Below, piece after piece: positions 25,192-32,544 of a DNA stretch of 37,744 nucleotides. Made by a program: the position numbers and the translations under genes. Within the stretch, counting starts at the first letter, position 1; each line of letters starts with the position of its first letter. The stretch lies in NCBI GenBank assembly GCA_023268675.1, contig JALQTV010000005.1, positions 1-37,744 of the forward strand, written 5' to 3'. The DNA is from Saprospiraceae bacterium. GTDB lineage: Bacteria; Bacteroidota; Bacteroidia; Chitinophagales; Saprospiraceae. A model generated the notes under the pieces. That model had not been told where the DNA came from, did no database searches, and saw only the letters and a program-made list of their open reading frames with translations.

Positions 25192-26307
25192 ATGCTTTTA
25201 AAAAACATAGAAAAACCGACACTTTTACTCGATCCCAAAAAATGCCTGTCCAATATTGCAGCCATGGCTACCCGTGCTAAAAATGCAGGAGTACATCTAC
25301 GCCCACACTTCAAAACACATCAGTCTCACGAAATAGGCAACTGGTTCCGGGATTACGGGGTAGACCGCATCGCTGTTTCCTCGCTAAGGATGGCTGCTTA
25401 TTTTGCAGCGGATAGCTGGCGTGACATCACGGTCGCTGTCCCCGTAAACCTGAGAGAAATCAAACTGATTAATGAGCTATCGCAAAAAACAACCCTTAAT
25501 CTGGTAGCAGAAAGCATCGAAGCCCTCCAATACCTTGAAAAGTACCTGGACAGGTGTGTCAATATCATGATAGAAGTAGATCCCGGCTACCACAGGACGG
25601 GCCTGGAATGGGAACAAGCGGACATAGTAGATGCCATGATCAATTTAATCGAAAAATCCGACAAACTTCGCTTCGAAGGCTTGCTAAGTCATGCCGGCCA
25701 TAGTTATCATGCACAAGGCAGCGCTGAAATCATGAACATACACAGGGAAAGTGCCGGCCTTTTCGAGCGTTTTGTCAACCGATACAAGGCTCAGTTTCCG
25801 GAGATGTGCACCTCTCTTGGCGACACTCCAACTTGCAGTACAGCTGAAGCTTTTCCAGGAGCAACTGAAATTCGCCCGGGCAATTTTGTTTTCTATGACC
25901 TCACTCAGCATCATATAGGATCTTGCCAAAAAGAAGAGATCGCCGTAGCCATGGCCTGCCCGGTTTTGGCAAAGCACCCATCCAGAAACCAGCTCGTGAT
26001 TTATGGTGGAGGCATCCATTTTTCCAAAGATCGGCTCCAGCTACCCAATGGGCAACTTTCTTACGGAGAAGTGGTAAAGCTCTTGCCGGATGGCAGTTGG
26101 CACCCCATGGATACTCCCTTTCAGGTAATTTCCCTTTCTCAGGAACACGGTGTCGTTCAAGTCGATACCGAATGGATCGAAAAAATCCAACCCGGAGACC
26201 TGATCGGTGTGCTTCCAGTCCATTCCTGCATGACAGCAGATTGCATGAAGAGCTACCTGTCGCTTGAAGGCAAGAAAGTAGATATGTGTAAAATTTACGA
26301 GTGGTAG
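25192..26307 (+). CDS. Fold-type III PLP enzyme, D-serine dehydratase / D-threonine aldolase family
   Basis: The 371-residue protein has the N-terminal alanine-racemase-type barrel with the PLP lysine in LRPHFKTHQS, and a C-terminal beta domain. EVDPGYHRTG, LSHAGHSYHA and EIRPGNFVFYD are family features. The metal site near the end reads VHSC, a His-x-Cys pair as in eukaryotic-type D-serine dehydratase, while D-threonine aldolases use His-x-Asp. I therefore favour D-serine dehydratase (D-serine to pyruvate and ammonia), but D-threonine or hydroxy-aspartate activity is possible. It is convergent with the stress-protein gene, with only 12 bases between stops. Confidence 0.85.
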   Translation: MLLKNIEKPTLLLDPKKCLSNIAAMATRAKNAGVHLRPHFKTHQSHEIGNWFRDYGVDRIAVSSLRMAAYFAADSWRDITVAVPVNLREIKLINELSQKTTLNLVAESIEALQYLEKYLDRCVNIMIEVDPGYHRTGLEWEQADIVDAMINLIEKSDKLRFEGLLSHAGHSYHAQGSAEIMNIHRESAGLFERFVNRYKAQFPEMCTSLGDTPTCSTAEAFPGATEIRPGNFVFYDLTQHHIGSCQKEEIAVAMACPVLAKHPSRNQLVIYGGGIHFSKDRLQLPNGQLSYGEVVKLLPDGSWHPMDTPFQVISLSQEHGVVQVDTEWIEKIQPGDLIGVLPVHSCMTADCMKSYLSLEGKKVDMCKIYEW

Positions 26308-26319
26308 CAATCTACCTTG

Positions 26320-27165
26320 TCATAGCAAGGTCTTGGCCGGAAAAACCAAGATGGGAACCTTCGTATGATAAGACAAAGTCTTGGCTTTGCTGTAATTGAA
26401 CAATTCCTGGAAGAAATTGCGCTCGTGGCTCACCATACTCAGGATATCTATCTTATGCAGATCCAGGTACTCGGTAATTCCCTGCATGATGTCTGAGCGA
26501 TCCATGATTTCCATAGAAAGGCCATGTAGTGCATCAAACTTTTCCAACCATTTTTCTCCCTGATGGCTGTATTTGGCTATATGGGCCGTATCAATATTGA
26601 TGCAATGTACCTTGGCAGCAAAGGGCTCGGAAAAAGCAATGGTCTCCTCCAAAGCACGAGCCTCTTCCTCCGTAAAATTGGTTGTAAAAGCCACCTGATC
26701 AATGTTTCCGTCAAAAACAGCTTTCTCCGGTACCACCAAAACCGGGCAGGATGCATATTCCAGCACTTCCCCTGCAACCGAACCCAGTACGATGCCCTTG
26801 AGACCACCGGCTCCAGTCGTTCCCATGACGATCATGTCGATCTCGTCTCTTTTTGCCACATCAAGAATGGTTCCGACAGTAGGACCTTCCATCAGTACAT
26901 GCTTGATTTCGATGTAATCAAAGCCATTATCAATTGCCAATTGTTTCAACACAGGAATTTCATCCTGGTAGTTCTTAAACTGAAACTCGTCAATCGATTT
27001 GTAAAAATTTTCGAGTTCTGGCGCCAGTCCGGTTCCGGCGACAGCCGGGAGCTGGTAAACATGAAGCAAGACAATGGAGGCATTCCACTTGTCTGCTACC
27101 TGAAGGGCATATATGAAGGCATTGTGCGCTGCTGCGGAAAAATCAGTGGGAAACAATATTTTCAT
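26320..27165 (-). CDS. Tandem universal stress protein (UspA family)
   Basis: The 281-residue product has two Usp domains. The first (about 1-145) begins MKILFPTDFSAAAHNAF and has the ATP-binding motif GTTGAGGLKGIVLGSVAGEV. The second (about 147-281) keeps the fold pattern but lacks the glycine-rich ATP motif (SMVSHERNFFQELFNYSKAK), so it probably does not bind ATP. I choose the ATG at 27165; a frame open to 27189 would add eight residues before the conserved start. Usp proteins help survival under stress or starvation, but the exact role here is unknown. It lies downstream of the rhodopsin gene, separated by a terminator. Confidence 0.92.
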   Translation of the reverse strand: MKILFPTDFSAAAHNAFIYALQVADKWNASIVLLHVYQLPAVAGTGLAPELENFYKSIDEFQFKNYQDEIPVLKQLAIDNGFDYIEIKHVLMEGPTVGTILDVAKRDEIDMIVMGTTGAGGLKGIVLGSVAGEVLEYASCPVLVVPEKAVFDGNIDQVAFTTNFTEEEARALEETIAFSEPFAAKVHCINIDTAHIAKYSHQGEKWLEKFDALHGLSMEIMDRSDIMQGITEYLDLHKIDILSMVSHERNFFQELFNYSKAKTLSYHTKVPILVFPAKTLL

Positions 27166-27282
27166 GAAACTCAATTTTGGTCTGTTCAATTCTTCCCCCT
27201 AATATACAAGGATTTTGCCGGATGAAAATGCGGCATTGCGCATTAAACGATAAATTAATATAGACCTACCTGACTAAAATAC

Positions 27283-27317
27283 AACGAGGCCCTGAGTTTT
27301 GAACCCAGCGCCTCGTT
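27283..27317 (-). terminator. Terminator after the rhodopsin gene
   Basis: AACGAGGC (27283-27290) pairs with GCCTCGTT (27310-27317), with an inner CTG/CAG extension. On the minus strand the stem is followed by the T-rich GTATTTTAGT; on the plus strand by TTT. It lies 30 bases past the rhodopsin stop and separates the phototrophy operon from the stress-protein gene. Confidence 0.7.
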
Positions 27318-27346
27318 TTTCCTACAATTCAGTTTAGGGAATAAAA

Positions 27347-28087
27347 TCAGGCAGCAGCCTGCGTTTTGGAAATGGCCAGAGAATAAATCACCAAACCAAA
27401 ACCAATCTTGTTGACTGCATCACCTATGTTGTAGATGATATCCATCGCATTACCGGGGATTGCACCTGCCAGCCAACCAGTTTCTATGGTCATATAACCA
27501 ATCGGATAGATGGCCCAGCCTGCGAAGATAAACCAACCAAGGGTTGAAAAAGCTTTTTGCAAAACAGGATCGTTGGAACCACTGGCCAATTTTTTGGCAG
27601 AGCCAAACCATACCTCATACGCAATCAATACGTACCCTATGGTAGAAATCATACCCCAAAGTGGTGAACTGTCGCGATAAACAGTCTCTCCCAGGTAGCC
27701 TGCAACCAACATGAGCAGGGAGTAGAAAATCATTTTCCACAACAAACCTGCTTTTGCACCAAATGCACGAAGGATCAGGTAAAATTCAACGCACATCAAA
27801 GGAACAGTCAAAATCCAGTCGATGTAACGGAATTCTGTTGGAGAAGCCTGGTTCTCAGCCCAGAAATCACGCATGTAAAAATAATGAACCGCAGCGATGA
27901 AGGTAATCAAACCAGATACCAACATGGAATCCTTCCATTTGCCGGATACCTGTCCCATCTGGACAAAAAAGAATACCGTCGCAGCAGCCATTGCCATGGA
28001 GCCAATAAAGAAGGTGAAACCAACATAGTCACCTGATTGCAAAGTGGCTAGAAACAGCCCATCAAAGTTGTTTAGTAATACATCCAT
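27347..28087 (-). CDS. Proton-pumping rhodopsin (proteorhodopsin/xanthorhodopsin-like)
   Basis: The 246-residue, seven-helix membrane protein binds retinal and uses light to pump protons out of the cell. Lys227 (DAVNKIGFG) is the retinal Schiff-base lysine. Helix C reads RYIDWILTVPLMCVEFY, giving Asp90 (proton acceptor), Thr94 and Glu101 (donor), the DTE motif of outward proton pumps. His68 pairs with the acceptor. Met98 is at the colour-tuning position (105 in proteorhodopsin), which in marine Bacteroidota goes with green absorption. Gly145 sits at the helix-E position where proteorhodopsin has Phe152; in xanthorhodopsin a glycine there opens a carotenoid-binding window. The ATG at 28087 is used because an upstream extension shows no homology. 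It is 60 bases downstream of blh. Confidence 0.95.
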   Translation of the reverse strand: MDVLLNNFDGLFLATLQSGDYVGFTFFIGSMAMAAATVFFFVQMGQVSGKWKDSMLVSGLITFIAAVHYFYMRDFWAENQASPTEFRYIDWILTVPLMCVEFYLILRAFGAKAGLLWKMIFYSLLMLVAGYLGETVYRDSSPLWGMISTIGYVLIAYEVWFGSAKKLASGSNDPVLQKAFSTLGWFIFAGWAIYPIGYMTIETGWLAGAIPGNAMDIIYNIGDAVNKIGFGLVIYSLAISKTQAAA

Positions 28088-28147
28088 TTTTTGTGATTTA
28101 GTTAAATTACAGTTAAAGTGTCGGTAAAACTTGACTAATAACAAAGA

Positions 28148-29074
28148 TCATTTTGAATTGTTTAAATTTTCATAAAGCTTTTCCATTAAAATCATGTGAG
28201 GAAGCGTCAGCACCGCGATAAAGACAAACAATGAAGCCAGATTCCCCTCCATGAGATCGCTGTATTGCCAGAAAACAAAGGCACCAAGACCCAATAAGGC
28301 AAGAATGGTCATGGGCAAAATTTGACGCAAGTAGTGACCCCAGCGGTATTTTGGACGGTCTCCGGAGAAAAACGCCACCTGATCCTGCATGGAACCCAGA
28401 GAATGCCAAAGGGTAAAATATACTGCGAAGGACAATAGTAAGGGTAAAACAAAAAAGGACAACTCCAGTAATGCCAAATGTAAGACCTCGCGCAGAAAAT
28501 CATTCCTATTGATCCATCCCCGGAAACGCAAATACAAGACCATACTCAGATTTACTAACAGCAATAGTCCTGCCCACAACGACGTATTTCCCGATATTTC
28601 AACAGGGCTCCCTACAATCTGAGAGACGATAGCAAGACTCGTTTCCGAATGAAATAGTAAGGGTGTGAAAATCACCCACAAGCCCCAGATCAGGCTGACA
28701 ACAAATTGAGCTTTTTTCCTAGGCAGAGGCATGAATGACCAGTTTGCCTGGCCAAAATGATACGCACTCATCAACAGAAAAAGAACCAAAGAAAAAACAG
28801 GAAATTGCCACCAGCCCAGAGCATACAGGCCCATTAAACCCAAATAAGCCAGAAAAAATAAGCTCCATTTGACCCGGCCCCATTGGCGGAGGCTTAAGCG
28901 GGAAAAAATCAAATGGTCAGTGGCACCATGGGGGATCCCCACAAATAAAATCAACACAACAGCGACTATCCAGGCGTGCTGTGACCAAAAATGCGGCATC
29001 AGCACCCCCGATAACAGCAGCAACAGTGTTAAGGATAGAATTACTGCGTATAAAAAGGGATATCTAATAATCAT
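28148..29074 (-). CDS. blh: Brp/Blh family beta-carotene 15,15'-dioxygenase
   Basis: Blh cleaves beta-carotene into two retinal molecules in the membrane. The 308-residue protein has about eight hydrophobic segments and the family motifs GIPHGATDHL (His49, Asp53, His54), SAYHFGQANW (His106), LWHSLGSMQDQ and a late LPHMILME; these histidines are expected to bind the catalytic iron. Its start overlaps the end of crtY by 11 bases, so the two are translationally coupled. Its product is the chromophore of the rhodopsin encoded next. Confidence 0.93.
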   Translation of the reverse strand: MIIRYPFLYAVILSLTLLLLLSGVLMPHFWSQHAWIVAVVLILFVGIPHGATDHLIFSRLSLRQWGRVKWSLFFLAYLGLMGLYALGWWQFPVFSLVLFLLMSAYHFGQANWSFMPLPRKKAQFVVSLIWGLWVIFTPLLFHSETSLAIVSQIVGSPVEISGNTSLWAGLLLLVNLSMVLYLRFRGWINRNDFLREVLHLALLELSFFVLPLLLSFAVYFTLWHSLGSMQDQVAFFSGDRPKYRWGHYLRQILPMTILALLGLGAFVFWQYSDLMEGNLASLFVFIAVLTLPHMILMEKLYENLNNSK

Positions 29075-30281
29075 AGCGATACCTGATTTTTAACTTTTTC
29101 CGATATTTCTTTGTAAGTCCTGAGAATCCCGGCAGGTACACCCTCCGTAATGCCCTCAAAAACACTCCCACAGGTAACCTGGAAAAAATGCGTACCTCCG
29201 CAGGAATACGACTGCGTTCTTCCAAAAATCTCAGAATATGATCCATGCGGTTCCGTTGAAACAAAGACAAGAAAATGCTTCCTGCATGATGGCTCTCCTC
29301 GTTCAGAATGTTCAACAACAGCTTGTCGTAAAACCTAAATCGTTTCCTCTCACGATAGATGAATCCAGGATCCTTGCCCAGAGCAAGAGCTTCGGCCAAA
29401 GCACAACTGCGATCAAGCGTGCGTGTAAATGCATAACCGGTACTTGGCTTAACCCAACCTCCTGCCGTGCCAATATTCAGAATATTTTCCCCATGATAAG
29501 GGGAGAATCGGCGATCTGTCATAGGAATGGCCCCTTGTTCCACTTCTTTAACCTTCCACTGCTTTAGTCCAAGCTTAGTCCGGATATATCCATCCAGCTT
29601 TTCATCGTACACTGCATCGGCTAAAAGGCGGGGAGAGAAGACAGTGTATTCAATCAAAGCACTGCGCTCATCAAAGGGCAATACATAAAAAAATCGGGCT
29701 TCAGGTGCGGCTGTCCCTTCGAAAAAATCCATCAATACCGGTACCTCAGGGTCAAAAACAGCTTTCTCGCTTTCTACCACCCATCCCCTGAAATGCTGCC
29801 ACAAAAAAGTGGATCCAGGTACCGATTTGGATACAAGTGCAAGGGAGGGTACGCTGTTCAAAATCATATCTGCCTCGTATTCAGAACTATCCAAAAGCGA
29901 CACACAAGCTTTTTCACCATTACTCCTGATGCTCGCAACAGATGCTTGCGACCACTGGAAACGACCGTCTTTTTGAAGTGCATTCTTGATAAACTGATAA
30001 TAATCCCGGCTCCTGATGAGGCGATATCCCGGTCCGGAAATAGCGTCCTGGGTCCTAAATTCCCCACAGGCAAAGGATAGTTGGTGCCAGGTCTTACTGA
30101 CCAGAGGCTCGAAATCTGAGGGAATCTCTGACCAGAAACACCAGGTTCTGTCATTGCCTTCCTTTTCCTCCTTGTCTATGATCAAAGCCGATTTGAAAGA
30201 ATGCCGGCTAAGGGACAAAAAGTAAGCTGTCGTTAATCCCGACAAGCCCCCACCTGTGAATATGAAATCAAATTTTTTCAA
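29064..30281 (-). CDS. crtY: Lycopene beta-cyclase
   Basis: CrtY turns lycopene into beta-carotene, the substrate of Blh. The 405-residue protein has an N-terminal dinucleotide-binding motif (FTGGGLSGLTTAYFL), DRTWCFW (a strong CrtY signature) and NIGTAGGWVKPSTGYAF. The only sensible start is a TTG at 30281: the next upstream in-frame codons contain no ATG before a stop. The N terminus fits the family from there, so translation is probably weak. It leads the crtY-blh-rhodopsin operon. Genes for earlier carotenoid steps (crtE, crtB, crtI) are not in the window. Confidence 0.94.
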   Translation of the reverse strand: MKKFDFIFTGGGLSGLTTAYFLSLSRHSFKSALIIDKEEKEGNDRTWCFWSEIPSDFEPLVSKTWHQLSFACGEFRTQDAISGPGYRLIRSRDYYQFIKNALQKDGRFQWSQASVASIRSNGEKACVSLLDSSEYEADMILNSVPSLALVSKSVPGSTFLWQHFRGWVVESEKAVFDPEVPVLMDFFEGTAAPEARFFYVLPFDERSALIEYTVFSPRLLADAVYDEKLDGYIRTKLGLKQWKVKEVEQGAIPMTDRRFSPYHGENILNIGTAGGWVKPSTGYAFTRTLDRSCALAEALALGKDPGFIYRERKRFRFYDKLLLNILNEESHHAGSIFLSLFQRNRMDHILRFLEERSRIPAEVRIFSRLPVGVFLRALRRVYLPGFSGLTKKYRKKLKIRYRYDY

Positions 30282-30327
30282 TTGACTTATTTGCCGTAAA
30301 TAATCAAAATAAATAAATCATACGACA

Positions 30328-30346
30328 AACAAAATTTCAATTTGTT
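30328..30346. promoter_or_regulatory. Imperfect palindrome in the crtY leader
   Basis: AACAAAATTTCAATTTGTT is a near-perfect inverted repeat (AACAAA / TTTGTT with matching inner TT/AA). It lies between the candidate promoter and the crtY start, where an operator could act. The region is AT-rich, so chance is possible. Confidence 0.3.
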
Positions 30347-30373
30347 CAAACAACCGAGAATAAATCAGCGAAA

Positions 30374-30403
30374 CAAATTTAGCGCTCATCCTATTCCTGC
30401 AAT
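30374..30403 (-). promoter_or_regulatory. Near-consensus promoter for the crtY-blh-rhodopsin operon
   Basis: On the minus strand TAAATTTG (30374-30381) matches TAnnTTTG, and ATTG (30400-30403) gives a TTG at 18 bases, one short of ideal. The predicted leader is about 85 bases. The upstream element touches the stop region of the fadJ-like gene. Confidence 0.55.
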
Positions 30404-32517
30404 CAGTCTGCTTTTATCAAGTTAGATAGCAACTTAGGTGGTTTGAACCGGGGGCCGTGAACCGACTCGAAATGGGCGCATCTCGACAAGAAAGCACTGA
30501 CCCCGTAATCATGTACAAATTGAATGACTCCTCCCTTAAAAGCCGGAAAACCCCAGCCATAGATGCTTCCCAGGTTGGCCTCGGCTTCTGTACGGATGAC
30601 TCCTTCCTGCAAGCACCAAAAGGCTTCAATGACCTGAACGAAAAGAAAGCGCTCGAAAATTATTTCTGGAGTTTCTTGTACTTCAGGACTGCCTTCGAGG
30701 GAATAATCTTGCTTCCAGAGCCATTTTTCTTCTCCTTCATAGGTGTAAAATCCTTCTTTAGCAGTTTTACCCGGACGATTCCATTCGCCCAACATGCCTT
30801 TGAGAGTATTGACGGCAGGGTGCTTAATGTAGCGCACACCGTAGTGTTCTGCTGCCTGTTGCTCATACTTCAGGACTATCTCAAGGCCGAGATCGTCAGC
30901 AAGTTCTAATGGTCCGCGTGGCATACCGGATTGGCGACTCATATTTTCTATCAGCACAGGAGCAAGCCCTTCCTGCAGCATCGCAATGCCTTCCAGAATA
31001 TAGGTATTTTGCACACGAGCAGCATAAAAACCCCAGACGTCCTTGACCACAATGGGAATTTTTCGCATGCTTCTTACAAAATCAAAAGCCCGGGCAATGG
31101 CTTCGTCCGAACTCTCTTTTCCACGCACAATTTCTACCAACGGAACCTCTTCTACCGGTGGAAAAAAATGCAATCCAACATAATTTTCAGGCCTCTGACA
31201 CGCGGCTGCCAAGGTAGATATGGGAATAGAAATAGAGTTGCTCCCAAAAAGGCTGTATTCGTCCAAAAAAGATTCTGCCTCTCGGGTCACCTTGTACTTG
31301 AGCGAATAATTTTCAAAAACTGCCTCCACCACAATATCGCAATGCTCAAAATCAGCCGCCTGATCTGTTACCTTAATCCGACCCAACAAAGCCTTGCTTT
31401 CACTGTCATTGATGCTGCCCTTTTGTTCCAGCTCTGACAACTTTCCTTCGATATAAGCAATCGCATTGGCTGCAATCAGACGCGATACGTCTTTGATGAC
31501 TACAGACATCCCGTTGAGCAAACACGATAAGGCAATGCCTGATCCCATTTTCCCTGCACCAATAATGCCTACCATTTTGGGGCGAAACTTTCCAAATCCT
31601 TTGGGACGTGCTTCGCCTCGCTCTATGGCTTTCCTGTCAAGCCAAAAAGCTTTTATCATGTTTTTTGTGGCTGCTCCCTTCAACAATTTGGTGTAATACC
31701 TGCTTTCTATGCGGCAAGCGGTATCAAAATCCACTCTCGATCCCTCGTACAATACGTGGACAATGGCCTGCGCTGCAGAAAAATAAGAGGGCTTGGTGGC
31801 TGTAATTTCCACACTCTTCTCCCGCAAAAAACGAAGGTTAGCCGGATTGGAAGCGTCTCCGCCGGGTATTGCACAAGCTTCTTTGTCCCAGGGTCGTCGC
31901 GCTTCTCCTTGTTGCAAAAGCCAGGACTTCGCCATTTCCATCATAGCTCTGTTTCCGGGAGCCAATTCGTCGACCAATCCCGCCTTGAAAGCTTCCCGTG
32001 GAGTATACCCAAATTCACTGTTCAGTACCTGGAAAGCCTGTTGTATGCCCAACAGCCACATCAACCTCACTGTCCCACCACTACCGGGAATCAAGCCCAT
32101 TCCCGCTTCGGGCAAACCCAGCGTGATGGTGGGTTTGTCAAGGACAATTCTGTGATGACAAGCCAGTGCAAGTTCGAAACCTATGCCCTGGGCATCGCCA
32201 TTGATGGCCGCAACAACCGGCACTCCCGGGCTTTCGATTTCCCGCAAGAAAAATTTGAGTTGCTCGCTGAAAGCAAAAATTTCCGCTGCATCATCCGCAT
32301 GATACAGGTAATCCAGGTCTCCACCAGACAAAAAAGTACTCTTGGCAGAACTTATGATGACCCCACGAAGCAAACCCCTTGCTTTTTCTGCTTTCAAATG
32401 ACGAACAACCGGGATAAAGGCATTGCCAATCTCGTGATTGATTACATTATTTTGCCGCCCTCCCATATCCAGGATAAGCGTGACAATATTATCGGTATCT
32501 TTTTGGTATTTTATCAT
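30403..32517 (-). CDS. fadJ: FadJ-type multifunctional enzyme: enoyl-CoA hydratase / 3-hydroxyacyl-CoA dehydrogenase
   Basis: The 704-residue protein does two steps of beta-oxidation. Residues 1 to about 190 are an enoyl-CoA hydratase with both catalytic glutamates, Glu115 (GIGFELALAC) and Glu137 (GLPEAGMGLIPGSGGT). From about 315 comes the NAD-binding dehydrogenase domain (GIIGAGKMGSGIALS) with catalytic His450 (GLHFFPPVEE) and Glu462 (PLVEIV), then a C-terminal dehydrogenase domain with GKTAKEGFYTYEG. The usual HFFNP is HFFPP and the GFxxNR asparagine is replaced by alanine (GFYAARV). Related FadJ proteins with GFYTSR also lack that asparagine. It lies 27 bases downstream of the thiolase-like gene, its expected partner. 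Confidence 0.92.
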   Translation of the reverse strand: MIKYQKDTDNIVTLILDMGGRQNNVINHEIGNAFIPVVRHLKAEKARGLLRGVIISSAKSTFLSGGDLDYLYHADDAAEIFAFSEQLKFFLREIESPGVPVVAAINGDAQGIGFELALACHHRIVLDKPTITLGLPEAGMGLIPGSGGTVRLMWLLGIQQAFQVLNSEFGYTPREAFKAGLVDELAPGNRAMMEMAKSWLLQQGEARRPWDKEACAIPGGDASNPANLRFLREKSVEITATKPSYFSAAQAIVHVLYEGSRVDFDTACRIESRYYTKLLKGAATKNMIKAFWLDRKAIERGEARPKGFGKFRPKMVGIIGAGKMGSGIALSCLLNGMSVVIKDVSRLIAANAIAYIEGKLSELEQKGSINDSESKALLGRIKVTDQAADFEHCDIVVEAVFENYSLKYKVTREAESFLDEYSLFGSNSISIPISTLAAACQRPENYVGLHFFPPVEEVPLVEIVRGKESSDEAIARAFDFVRSMRKIPIVVKDVWGFYAARVQNTYILEGIAMLQEGLAPVLIENMSRQSGMPRGPLELADDLGLEIVLKYEQQAAEHYGVRYIKHPAVNTLKGMLGEWNRPGKTAKEGFYTYEGEEKWLWKQDYSLEGSPEVQETPEIIFERFLFVQVIEAFWCLQEGVIRTEAEANLGSIYGWGFPAFKGGVIQFVHDYGVSAFLSRCAHFESVHGPRFKPPKLLSNLIKAD

Positions 32518-32544
32518 GAGGCGCGGGCTTAAAAATTTGCGATA

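Noticed and set aside
31756-32532. 258-codon open frame opposite the fadJ-like gene
   Set aside because: No domain features; the fadJ reading frame is intact and has both hydratase glutamates.
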